Positions 15,976 to 24,595 of a DNA stretch of 64,000 nucleotides are shown piece by piece; positions within the stretch are counted from its first letter, which is position 1; every line of letters begins with the position of its first letter. Source of the DNA: an uncultured Oscillospiraceae bacterium (GTDB lineage: Bacteria > Bacillota > Clostridia > Oscillospirales > Oscillospiraceae); NCBI GenBank assembly GCA_910588495.1, contig CAJUPU010000005.1, positions 1 to 64,000 on the forward strand. The letters are read 5' to 3'. The translations under genes were made by a program, and so were the position numbers. Below the pieces are notes generated by a model that worked only from the letters and a program-made list of their open reading frames with translations, was not told where the DNA came from and ran no database searches.

Positions 15976-18714
15976 ATGCTGGATAACTGCTGTGCCTTCA
16001 CCGGCCATCGCCCGCACAAGTTCCCTTGGCGATATGATGAAACTGACAGCCGATGTGTAGCATTGAAGGCAGCACTGGCAGGGCAGATCACACAGTTGGT
16101 CGATGCTGGAGTGACAGACTTCTACAGTGGCGGCGCAGATGGGACAGATTGTTGGGCGGCCTTGATTGTCCTGAAGCTGAGGGAAAAGAATTCTGCGCTG
16201 AAGCTCCATCTGATCTTGCCCCATGAAGGGCAGGCTGACAGGTGGAGTGATCCAGCACAGGAGCGGTATCGCTCGATTTTGGAGCAGGCTGATTCTGTGG
16301 AATATGTGAGTCGGGAGTATTACGAGGGCTGTATGTTTGATCGGAACCATCGTCTGGTAGAAGCTGCTGGGGTGTTGCTGGCTGTCTACAACGGAGAGCG
16401 GAGGGGCGGGACTGTAACTCGTGAACAACTTTCCATTGTGTTCTTGAATGAAACTCCTCTCTCGGATTTGAAAGAAGCTGAGGCCATGCAGAGAGCCTTA
16501 ATGATGATATTCCCGGAAGCTGACAAAGATTGTAGTGTCCTCAATGTGTGCCAAGGCGGGAACAAGTTGTTGTATTCTGATGAAACCATGCCGACGATCA
16601 ATGCTGACTTGTTATTCATGAATATGTGTCTTCGGTTGAAAAACAAGTTCGGTTCCACCAATTACAAGCGGAAGATTGCCGAGTTCTCCCGAGTAACAGG
16701 TGTTCGATTGGATGATAGAAATCTTCCTGATGTTTCTGTTGCTGAGGTTCACACTGAGCATCGTAAAGAGAAGATTGATGATAAGAATTCGTCAAAGTGT
16801 ATTATAGAAGAAAGATCTGACGAGATCTTATCACATCATGAGTACAGGATCAACTTTGAGAGCAGAAGCACTTCTCCAGAAGTTCTTCCAGATCAAAAGA
16901 GATCATCTATCATCGGTCTTCGTGAATCAAAGATACTCAAGTCATTCAGATCTTCCTGTAGATTGTATCAAGAGTTTGAATCAGAAAGTAGATGGTTGAC
17001 TCAGCAAGAACTTCTTGGACTGGCTTCAAATCTGTCTCAGGTCAGATCTGGGCAAAAGGTTTTCAAGGAAGTTCTTGGCTCAAATACATATTTTGAATGG
17101 GAAAAGCAGATTGACAACTGGGATTACTACTTTTACTACATCAAAGGGAAAGGTTCCAGACCATGTACCTGCTTCTGTCCATACCGTAATACCTGTCAAC
17201 ACGGGACAAACATCTTGTCAACTGTAAATCCCAAGTATCATCAAATTGAAAGAATTGATAACTGGGGTGTTCCCTTAGTTGATGTAGATGAAGCGTGGGA
17301 AGATTTCAGTGAGAAGTTCCGGGAAGCGGTAGCATCTGATGAACCAGGCTGGCATGTCATTAAAAGTCAAACCGCCCTCGGCAAGACCCAAGCATTGCTG
17401 GAATTTCTCAGGGATACCCCGCTCAGAGTATTGATTGCTGTTCCAACTAACAATCTGAAACGTGAGGTCTGCGAGCGAGCTAAGAAGATGGAGATAGAGG
17501 TAGTCACATCACCTTCATTGCATGAAATAAAGGACGACATTCCTGATGTTGTCTGGGATGAAATACAGGCTCTATACGATGTAGGCAAGTCGCCGATGCC
17601 TCGGATAGAGAAGGCGATTGCTGAGGATGATGTGGAGTGTGCAAAGGTATTCAAGAGATACAAACGTGAGCTTTCAGAATTCATTAACTCCGAGAGTCAC
17701 GCTATCACTACGCATCGCCGCCTGACCAATATGGATGTAAGTAAGTACGATCTCGTCATAGTGGATGAAGATATTATCTACAGCACCGTCATTCCTAGCA
17801 GAGAGACAGTCTCTCTGTTAATGCTGAAGAAAGTGCGAAAGAAGTTAGCCGCCAGCGACCCGCTGGCAGCTAAGATCAGGAGAATTCTAAAGAAGGTCAA
17901 AGATTCAGAGTTCTTTACTTTAGATGAAATTGACTGGCGCAGAGAATATGCCGATATAAAGATGGCCGTCAATATACCGGCACTATGCTCTGCTGCATAC
18001 TTCTGTTACCGTGCCGCTTCAAAGCAGGAGAACGACTTGACAGAGGATAGCATCACCTTTATCAAACCTGTTAAGTTTTCTGATAATAAGTATATTATGC
18101 TCTCAGCCACAGCAGATGAAACCATTTGTAATCTCTATTTCAATGAAGAGAATGTACGGTTCTATAACTGCAAAGAGGCCGCAAACACAGGGAATCTCAA
18201 TCAATGCGGGGACAAGTCTATGGGCCGCAGCTCGATTCGCAAAGATCCATCCATCATCAAGCGTATCAAGCGGTGGACAAAGTTCGATTACACGATTTCT
18301 TTCAAGGAGTTCCATAAGCACTATGAGGGTGATCTGCATTTCGGCAACTGCGCGGGATGTGATATGCTAAAGGGTCAAAACATTGATGTTATAGGAACGC
18401 CGCATCAGCCAGAGTGGATATATAAGCTGTTTGCCTACTCGCTGGGATATGATGTCGATGATGATTTGAAGCCTGGCACTGTCGTTGTCCATAACGGGTT
18501 CCGGTTCCGATTCATGACATACGCTGATGAAACACTGAGAGCAATCCAGTTCTATATGATTGAATCCGAGCTGGAGCAAGCTGTAGGTAGGGCTAGATTG
18601 TTACGCTGTGATTGTACTGTCAATCTGTTCTCTGACTTTCCTCTAAAACAGGCTGAGCTAAAGGAATCCAAGTACGATACCGATGAAAACGATGAAGACT
18701 CAGAATCAACTTAG
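15976..18714 (+). CDS. SLOG (DUF1273-like) domain fused to a superfamily-2 helicase-like protein
   Basis: 912 aa. Residues 1 to ~157 are a DUF1273/YpsA-type SLOG domain: FTGHRPHKFP, YSGGADGTD, YNGERRGGT. SLOG domains bind nucleotide-derived ligands. A poorly conserved charged linker follows. A cysteine cluster near 396-412 (CTCFCPYRNTCQHG) may bind zinc. The helicase-like part has Walker A TALGKTQ (~466), Walker B VIVDEDI (~594), MLSATADE (~708) and QAVGRARLL (~868) as motif VI. AGGAGGTGA precedes ATG 15976. The role could be element replication or defence; I do not know a characterised protein with this architecture. Confidence 0.75.
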   Translation: MLDNCCAFTGHRPHKFPWRYDETDSRCVALKAALAGQITQLVDAGVTDFYSGGADGTDCWAALIVLKLREKNSALKLHLILPHEGQADRWSDPAQERYRSILEQADSVEYVSREYYEGCMFDRNHRLVEAAGVLLAVYNGERRGGTVTREQLSIVFLNETPLSDLKEAEAMQRALMMIFPEADKDCSVLNVCQGGNKLLYSDETMPTINADLLFMNMCLRLKNKFGSTNYKRKIAEFSRVTGVRLDDRNLPDVSVAEVHTEHRKEKIDDKNSSKCIIEERSDEILSHHEYRINFESRSTSPEVLPDQKRSSIIGLRESKILKSFRSSCRLYQEFESESRWLTQQELLGLASNLSQVRSGQKVFKEVLGSNTYFEWEKQIDNWDYYFYYIKGKGSRPCTCFCPYRNTCQHGTNILSTVNPKYHQIERIDNWGVPLVDVDEAWEDFSEKFREAVASDEPGWHVIKSQTALGKTQALLEFLRDTPLRVLIAVPTNNLKREVCERAKKMEIEVVTSPSLHEIKDDIPDVVWDEIQALYDVGKSPMPRIEKAIAEDDVECAKVFKRYKRELSEFINSESHAITTHRRLTNMDVSKYDLVIVDEDIIYSTVIPSRETVSLLMLKKVRKKLAASDPLAAKIRRILKKVKDSEFFTLDEIDWRREYADIKMAVNIPALCSAAYFCYRAASKQENDLTEDSITFIKPVKFSDNKYIMLSATADETICNLYFNEENVRFYNCKEAANTGNLNQCGDKSMGRSSIRKDPSIIKRIKRWTKFDYTISFKEFHKHYEGDLHFGNCAGCDMLKGQNIDVIGTPHQPEWIYKLFAYSLGYDVDDDLKPGTVVVHNGFRFRFMTYADETLRAIQFYMIESELEQAVGRARLLRCDCTVNLFSDFPLKQAELKESKYDTDENDEDSEST

Positions 18715-18790
18715 CTCCTACCTCCCTCTATAAATCACGTCATGTTAGATATGGTTAAGCTATAATACATCACTGGAAAACAGTGGCAGC

Positions 18791-18824
18791 GGTATACCAC
18801 CACATACCACCGTTTGTACCGTAT
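18791..18824 (+). repeat. Short iteron-like repeats before the Rep-like gene
   Basis: ATACCAC occurs at 18794-18800 and 18804-18810, a 10-bp period, with TGTACCG directly after. Iterons often lie next to replication initiator genes, and the next gene may be one. The repeat is short. Confidence 0.35.
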
Positions 18825-18884
18825 AGAAATAGTAATCGCCCGCAACTGTTCTGTAAGAAATATTTACAGAGGAGGCAAATTATA

Positions 18885-19862
18885 ATGAACATAAATCAAG
18901 TATTTGAGCTGTCAATGCTGCTTGATGCAGATCACTTTCAAAAACTCATTGCCCGTAAGCGCAGTTGTTTGAAGGAGCTTGATGATGAATACCTTGACAC
19001 ATCCCTGACCGCAAAGAGCATCACCGTGATCTATCGGGACAGCAGATACAAAAAGAGGGTGCGACTGCTCGTCAATTCATCGTTAGTTACGGATGCCTCG
19101 TCCGACACGGACAAGATGCTTCGCAAGCTGGACAAACGTATCTCTGAATACTTCGACCACAAATATACGATGGATGACTTCACCCTGTCTGGCGTAACCC
19201 TTGCTGTGGACATCAATGTCGGCAGTCATGAAAAGGTATCAGACTACCTGAAAGTCATAAAGAGGGTTGGCAAGGTTAAAGGCTTTTCCTCCGTCAGCTA
19301 TGATTGTTTTGATGAGAAGGTCAGCTTCTGTCTGAGCGGTAACAGCAACGACACGGATTTTCTTTTGTATGATTTGGAGAAAGCCACCATAGATCAACTA
19401 CGGAATGCAGATGCAGGACGGAAGCAGCTACAATCAATGAGTGAACGGATCAAGGGTATCCTGCGGGCCGAGGTACGCCTGACAAAGCCAAAGGCCATCC
19501 GGAAATACGCAGATACAACCGATACATCCAGCCAGATTGTGGAGATGATGAAAAACAGCACCGATGCTTTCATGGATACGTTCGCACGGGTGGTTCCTTT
19601 TGGGGATTTCTACAAGATGGATGCCGCTGTCGAGATCGTCCGCAACGAAGTCAAGGACAGCATCATGCGGAGAAGGATGTTGGGGCTCTTGGCCCTGATC
19701 CCCGACAAGAAATCTCTGCACCTGGCTCAGAAAGCACTAAATTGCCGGGATGTGGAGAAGGTCATGATGGCCTTTATAAAGATCAATTTATCTCCTGTGA
19801 CTATTAGTAAGCGGCACGATGTAAAGCACCTGGAAAACATCTATTCCTATTTCTTAAAATAA
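18885..19862 (+). CDS. Hypothetical protein, possibly a phage/plasmid-type replication initiator
   Basis: 325 aa. I do not recognise it with certainty. TLSGVTLAVDINVGS and GILRAEVRLTKPKAIRKY recall the central strands and the LR-x-E-x-RL motif of RstA/gene-II-like replication initiators, but no HUH motif or catalytic tyrosine can be assigned by eye. The C-terminal ~120 residues are helical. AGAGGAGG precedes ATG 18885, and iteron-like repeats lie upstream. It sits between the SLOG-helicase and the FtsK-like gene, which fits a replication or mobilisation module. Confidence 0.45.
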   Translation: MNINQVFELSMLLDADHFQKLIARKRSCLKELDDEYLDTSLTAKSITVIYRDSRYKKRVRLLVNSSLVTDASSDTDKMLRKLDKRISEYFDHKYTMDDFTLSGVTLAVDINVGSHEKVSDYLKVIKRVGKVKGFSSVSYDCFDEKVSFCLSGNSNDTDFLLYDLEKATIDQLRNADAGRKQLQSMSERIKGILRAEVRLTKPKAIRKYADTTDTSSQIVEMMKNSTDAFMDTFARVVPFGDFYKMDAAVEIVRNEVKDSIMRRRMLGLLALIPDKKSLHLAQKALNCRDVEKVMMAFIKINLSPVTISKRHDVKHLENIYSYFLK

Positions 19863-19887
19863 TCATTGCCGTGAGGTTCAAATGCTG

Positions 19888-19916
19888 TTGACAAGCCTAT
19901 CTTTTTGGTGTAAAGT
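19888..19916 (+). promoter_or_regulatory. Promoter of the small coiled-coil gene
   Basis: TTGACA (19888-19893), 17-base spacer, TAAAGT (19911-19916). CGGAGGG follows as the ribosome site. Confidence 0.7.
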
Positions 19917-19948
19917 AGACCCATCTTTTACAAACGGAGGGCATAAAC

Positions 19949-20146
19949 ATGGCCGGAAAGACAGCAGAGGAACGCATCGCGGTGATTGACGAGAAGATTG
20001 CTAAGAAGCAAGCAGAGATTGAAGCTCTGGAGGCTCAGAAACAAAAGCTTCTGCATCCCGTCAACATGAAAACGGTAATGGCAGCGGCGAAGGAAGCTGG
20101 GCTTACACCGGAAGAGATTGCAGAGAAGTTGGGATTAGAGGTCTAA
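19949..20146 (+). CDS. Small coiled-coil protein
   Basis: 65 aa. Residues 5-38 are a heptad-like coiled coil (ERIAVIDEKIAKKQAEIEAL) and residues 40-65 form a short helix-turn-helix-like tail (MAAAKEAGLTPEEIAEKLGL). Such small proteins are common on Firmicute mobile elements and may be DNA-associated oligomers; function unknown. It has its own promoter and terminator, so it is an independent unit, and its strong ribosome site suggests good expression. Confidence 0.7.
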   Translation: MAGKTAEERIAVIDEKIAKKQAEIEALEAQKQKLLHPVNMKTVMAAAKEAGLTPEEIAEKLGLEV

Positions 20147-20158
20147 AACAAGGAGTAA

Positions 20159-20186
20159 TAGCGTGGGGCATCGTCGCCCCACGCTA
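20159..20186 (+). terminator. Terminator-like hairpin after the small coiled-coil gene
   Basis: An 11-bp perfect stem (20159-20169 with 20176-20186), weak T run. The following 20187-20410 has no gene. It holds a C/T-rich tract (20250-20281), a second weak hairpin ACCCC/GGGGT near 20284-20303 followed by a T run, and a complementary purine tract (20355-20383). Confidence 0.7.
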
Positions 20187-20410
20187 TTCTCACAATCATT
20201 TTCTCCATTCAAATTTTAATCTATAAGGAATAGTATTACAATCCAAAAATCAAGTTCTTCTTCTCCTTCTTCTTCTCTTGTGTTACCCCTCCTTTTTGGG
20301 GTGCTTTTTAAAATAATTTTTGAGGTAGTCTAAAAGTTCCATTTGAAAGCGCAATGGGAGATAGGAGAAGAGGAAGAAGAAGCCCCCTACAAGAAAGGAT
20401 GGGCGCAATT

Positions 20411-21919
20411 ATGGCAAAATGGAAAAACGGCATACCGGGATTTGCAGAATATGATGCTTATGAGTTGGCTCACAAAATTGAAGATTGTTATAAAAGACAT
20501 AATGCTCCTGTTAAAATTCATAAAAGCGGTCCTATCCCTTTTTATGGGAACGGATATAAATTTGCAGTTAATTTGGAACAGAGCGAAGCAACCGTAGGAA
20601 AAATTGAGCGGCTAGTTGCCGATGTTCAATTTACATTGCACCTCCCTGCACTTAAAGCGATTAGAGAAAATGGTGTTCTTTATCTTGTTACATCTGGCAA
20701 CGATGTAACCTTGAAAAATAATAATCTATTGCAGATTGTGAATAGCGAAAAATACAGATCAGCTTTTGAAAAAATGAAAATTGTGCACCCAGTTGGTATT
20801 AGTGAAAATGGAGAGGTAATGATTTGCGATCTGGAAGATTATCCTCATGCAATGGTAAGCGGGACAACGAAATCTGGCAAATCGACCGCATTAAAATGTC
20901 TGCTTGCAAGTTTACTAAAATATCCCCCTGATAAAATGAACTTTTTAATAGCTGATAGAGGTGTGGAATTAAATAGATTTCGTGGCTTACCATATCTCTC
21001 GGCTACAATTATACACACGCCTGAAGAATTGGCGTATGCACTTTTGCTTTTACATGATGAAATGGAGCGACGCAACAAGTTAATACAAGAGGATCAAAGG
21101 AATTTGTCTGTCCTCCCATATATTGTATGCATAGTCGATGAATTTCCGTGGTTTATTGATGCTATAAAGGGCAACAAACAGACTGAAAAAGTTGTAAAAG
21201 TAACCAATGATATTTTGCGTTTTGGAAGAAACACAAAGATTCATGTAGTTTTGTCAATTCACGATCCAAAGGACGATATTGCAATCATCGAAAAAAGCGA
21301 TATTTCCGTCAGTTTGGTATTCCAGACTGCAAATGTCAGAAAGTCCATGAATGTTTTGGATGGTGCTGGTGCAGAAAAATTAAAAGGCAAGGGTGACATG
21401 AATTTTCGTCGTAACGGGGAAACGCATCACCTCCAGGGTGTTTATATAACGGATGAGGAAATTGATGGGCTAGTTCAATTTATTATTGAGCAGAGTGAAT
21501 ATGATAGTCAATTTCCGAGAGGTATATATGGATTTTCTATCTCTGATAAAGATATAGAAGCAAAAAGAGCAGAGATTGTTGAGTATATCTCAAATTTTTC
21601 AACAGAAATGGATGACAGCAATAAAGATGATGATAAAGATTTGAAATTCGTCAAAGTTGTCCTTTGGGTGCTGTCACAAACAAATGTATCCATTAACCGC
21701 ATTCAGAAAGAATGCCACATTGCAAATAGCTATGCACAGGAGTTCTTTAATAAGCTACAATCCATTGGAATAATCGGTGACATCGCTGAAAAGGGCCGCC
21801 ACAAAGTTACCCTCAAGTCAATTGGCGCGATACCGGATGAATTGAAAGATTTTTTATCTCGTCAAGGTATTACCGATGATGAGATTAGGGCGGCCATTGA
21901 AAAAAGAGAATCGACATGA
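20411..21919 (+). CDS. FtsK/SpoIIIE-family DNA translocase
   Basis: 502 aa. A short N-terminal region without membrane helices leads to an FtsK-type ATPase: Walker A GTTKSGKST near 150-157 and Walker B VCIVDEF near 240, then RFGRNTKIHVVLSIHDP. The C-terminal ~410-473 is a winged helix like FtsK gamma (INRIQKECHIANSYAQEFFNKL). Lacking a membrane anchor, it resembles translocases of mobile elements rather than the cell-division protein. ATG 20411 is chosen because AAAGGA precedes it. It may move element DNA, or act in a defence or transfer step; no relaxase gene was found nearby. Confidence 0.8.
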   Translation: MAKWKNGIPGFAEYDAYELAHKIEDCYKRHNAPVKIHKSGPIPFYGNGYKFAVNLEQSEATVGKIERLVADVQFTLHLPALKAIRENGVLYLVTSGNDVTLKNNNLLQIVNSEKYRSAFEKMKIVHPVGISENGEVMICDLEDYPHAMVSGTTKSGKSTALKCLLASLLKYPPDKMNFLIADRGVELNRFRGLPYLSATIIHTPEELAYALLLLHDEMERRNKLIQEDQRNLSVLPYIVCIVDEFPWFIDAIKGNKQTEKVVKVTNDILRFGRNTKIHVVLSIHDPKDDIAIIEKSDISVSLVFQTANVRKSMNVLDGAGAEKLKGKGDMNFRRNGETHHLQGVYITDEEIDGLVQFIIEQSEYDSQFPRGIYGFSISDKDIEAKRAEIVEYISNFSTEMDDSNKDDDKDLKFVKVVLWVLSQTNVSINRIQKECHIANSYAQEFFNKLQSIGIIGDIAEKGRHKVTLKSIGAIPDELKDFLSRQGITDDEIRAAIEKREST

Positions 21920-22013
21920 GCAAATCACTCTTGGTTTCTCTATCAAATACAATTTAATTTGCACTATCTGTTCATTCTCAGCGAAGATGGAAATACATGA
22001 GTGCAGGAATCCT

Positions 22014-23360
22014 TTAGGTGTTCGCTGTAACTATGGCAATAATCTGATTGGCCGTATCAGCGTCTGTGTACTTCACCAGATAAGGGATAGTCAATGGGAA
22101 ATTCTTCTTTTTTACCCCTGAGATGGTTCTAATGTCTGACCAATAGAAAGGTTTGCCTTGCCCGTTTAATCTCTGATATGCCCAAATGATCTTCCTGGCC
22201 CAGCTCTCAGGATATGGTTCTGTATACCTCTCGAAGATAGCTTTGCACCTCGGCATATTCTCTAACTGATGGCCCAGAAGATTCATCTCCCGGTATACGA
22301 GCCGTTCTGATACTCGTTCGGGCCTACCGTTCTCATTAGCTGTGCCATCATATACGCCTTGGACAACCTTCTCTAATATGGGCGCCATGTCTGTATCCAA
22401 CTGAACCCAGTCTACCGGGGCGGCATCCTTCATGTAGTGGCTGTCCTGTTCCTGCTGAACCTGCTCCGGCGTCAGGGCAGGGGACGTTAATTTCTCTGGC
22501 TCCATGCCGAGGAAAAAGGCAATCTGACATACTACTGAAAAATCAGACCTGCTCCCCAGCAACACCTTCTGAATCTGGTACATACTCGCTATGTTATATA
22601 GCCCCATCTCTCTGTAGAATAGGTTCAGATCATCAGCAAGCATCTTCGTATACCTACTTCGACCAGATGGCTTCAAATACTTCGTCCGGCTCAGGCCATC
22701 ATACATGATAGAACTCACTGGAATATCATTATTAAAATCCATTGGAGCATCAAATATGGATTCCAGATACGTTGCGTATTGAGCTGCCGTTTGATCTTCC
22801 TCAAAGACAACCTTATCGCAGCCTATGTAATGTTCAGCAGGACAGAAAGTGAAGCTCTGCTCACTCTTAGCCAGAACACCAGATTCTACAAGCCTACACC
22901 TGTGCTTCGTGCAGATACTCATGTTTCGGATTTGGTGTTTCCGATGCCAATAGGTTTCACCGTATGTCTTCTTATCATCCTCAGCACACAACGGACAGAA
23001 CCGCAAGTATTGTTCCCCTTTAGACCGAGGGAGAACACAGAACAGGTGGTGTGCATCACAGTTATCATGTGCCAGCCGATACAGCGCAGCATTCTTTTGC
23101 TCTAAGGGAATGAAGCGAGCATACTGAGGGTACATTGTATGTTCCAGTACCAGCTTGTCTAGGGGATATATCTTTGCAATCTGCTCCATGGCCCCCGGAT
23201 TGAGATTTCCTATGAACTCCTTGCTGGGATTGTCAGACCGCTTGCAATACAGCTCCTGCATAGCTGATTTACTTGAAAAGAATCCAGAATGGACATAGTA
23301 TCGACAGAGCCAGCTATACACCAATTCATCAGGATAGATGGCAGGGAAGTAGGAGATCAT
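22014..23360 (-). CDS. tniQ: TniQ/TnsD-type target-site selector
   Basis: 448 aa. The TniQ start (FPAIYPDELVYSWLCRYYVHSG) is followed by a CCCH zinc motif: C122 and C125 (FCPLC), H139 region, C150 and H153 (CTKH). The long C-terminal part (YPESWARKIIWAYQRL, FYWSDIRTISGVKKKNF) resembles the DNA-binding half of TnsD, so this is a TnsD-like targeting protein rather than a short CAST-type TniQ. It probably reads a chromosomal attachment site and recruits TnsC; I infer ppdK as that site. It is last in the tns operon, its ATG overlapping the tnsC stop by 4 bp. Confidence 0.88.
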   Translation of the reverse strand: MISYFPAIYPDELVYSWLCRYYVHSGFFSSKSAMQELYCKRSDNPSKEFIGNLNPGAMEQIAKIYPLDKLVLEHTMYPQYARFIPLEQKNAALYRLAHDNCDAHHLFCVLPRSKGEQYLRFCPLCAEDDKKTYGETYWHRKHQIRNMSICTKHRCRLVESGVLAKSEQSFTFCPAEHYIGCDKVVFEEDQTAAQYATYLESIFDAPMDFNNDIPVSSIMYDGLSRTKYLKPSGRSRYTKMLADDLNLFYREMGLYNIASMYQIQKVLLGSRSDFSVVCQIAFFLGMEPEKLTSPALTPEQVQQEQDSHYMKDAAPVDWVQLDTDMAPILEKVVQGVYDGTANENGRPERVSERLVYREMNLLGHQLENMPRCKAIFERYTEPYPESWARKIIWAYQRLNGQGKPFYWSDIRTISGVKKKNFPLTIPYLVKYTDADTANQIIAIVTANT

Positions 23361-24595
23361 ACAGCCACCTCCACTACTGGCAGATGATTCTTCAATAACT
23401 CCACGATGTCAACACCCTCACTCTTGGCCTGGGATACCACCCCAGCAATCGTGAACTCCCCATCTGATTCCACATGAGCATCAACCTTGGTAACTGTGGT
23501 CCTTCGCTTGGTTTTCGAGGTCTGGCACTTCTGCCGGGTCTGGATGAACCCATGCAACATAGATAGCCTCTGCTGGTAGGCTTCATTCAACGATTCCAGA
23601 TTTAGAACTTCTCTACCGTTGAGAATAGCAATTTCCTGAGCATCGTGAATCAGGGACACCACCACAGAGATATTTCCAGAAGTATGTTCATAAAGCCATT
23701 CTGTAATGCCATTGGTGATCTCTGTTCGCCACCTCACATACTGGTAGGAATACAAGACTTCGCAGAACATCTTGAAGTCTTCTCCATACTCCATCACATC
23801 ATACCGCAGGCCCAACGATCTCCGGGCAAGCTGCATAGCCTGTTCAAAGAACACAGCACTTTCAGGAGTACCTACCATACAGATTGAAATACCGCTGTTG
23901 TTGATAAGCTGAGTGAGCATCCCCACGAGACTCTTGCCATTCTTGCTGTTGCAGACATTCTGAATCTCATCCACCACCAGCAGCCCTATGTGGTTCAACG
24001 CCACCTGACTGACGCTGCCAATCAACATATCTGTGGTTGTCCTGGCCCGTAGCGCATTGGGATAATAGTTACCGCCGATTACTTCATCGACCTTCCGAAG
24101 TATCTCTAACAGCAACCCCTTTACCGAGGAATCAAAGGGACACTGGACGCAGATACAAGGGATAATCTTGGTGTGAGGATTCTCCACCTCAATAATTCGA
24201 TTTTCTGTAATCAACGTGATTGCCCGACTGATAGCACTACTCTTACCGATGCCAGAGGCCCCTATGATCGTAAAGCTGTCGGAGCCACCCATGATACCGC
24301 TGTACTCTTGCTGCATGATGGCCTTGAAGTTCTGATTCTTCTGCTGGACTGCCAACTTCGTACCCTTCTTCTGGAGTGACCGCATCAACGCCAGATAGAG
24401 CTTACTGTAAATCTCTAAGGACATCTGATTGGGAACATACACCCTGTAGAGGTCAGAGAGTGCCATGAGACGTACCGGAGCGTCAGCATCACAGATAGCA
24501 GCGTCATACTTCGGCAGCATTTCCAGGGCAGACAACAACTCGCTCCCTGATTTCATGGTTGGCAGGATACGGATAACATCTGAAAGATCACTCAC
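23357..24595 (-). CDS. tnsC: TnsC-like AAA+ transposition regulator
   Basis: 412 aa. Walker A GASGIGKS at 112-119 and Walker B LLVVDEIQNV near 205-214, with an AAA+ core around them (MLTQLINNSGISICMVGTPES as sensor 1 region). The N-terminal ~100 residues are helical, and the C-terminal ~60 are charged (TSKTKRRTTVTKV), perhaps contacting TnsB/TnsA. It links target selector to transposase in an ATP-dependent way. It overlaps tnsB by 8 bp and tniQ by 4 bp. Confidence 0.92.
   Translation of the reverse strand: MSDLSDVIRILPTMKSGSELLSALEMLPKYDAAICDADAPVRLMALSDLYRVYVPNQMSLEIYSKLYLALMRSLQKKGTKLAVQQKNQNFKAIMQQEYSGIMGGSDSFTIIGASGIGKSSAISRAITLITENRIIEVENPHTKIIPCICVQCPFDSSVKGLLLEILRKVDEVIGGNYYPNALRARTTTDMLIGSVSQVALNHIGLLVVDEIQNVCNSKNGKSLVGMLTQLINNSGISICMVGTPESAVFFEQAMQLARRSLGLRYDVMEYGEDFKMFCEVLYSYQYVRWRTEITNGITEWLYEHTSGNISVVVSLIHDAQEIAILNGREVLNLESLNEAYQQRLSMLHGFIQTRQKCQTSKTKRRTTVTKVDAHVESDGEFTIAGVVSQAKSEGVDIVELLKNHLPVVEVAV

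Noticed and set aside
18885..19862. Firm call of a HUH-type replication initiator
   Set aside because: No HUH motif or catalytic tyrosine could be placed; only a weak RstA-like motif remains.
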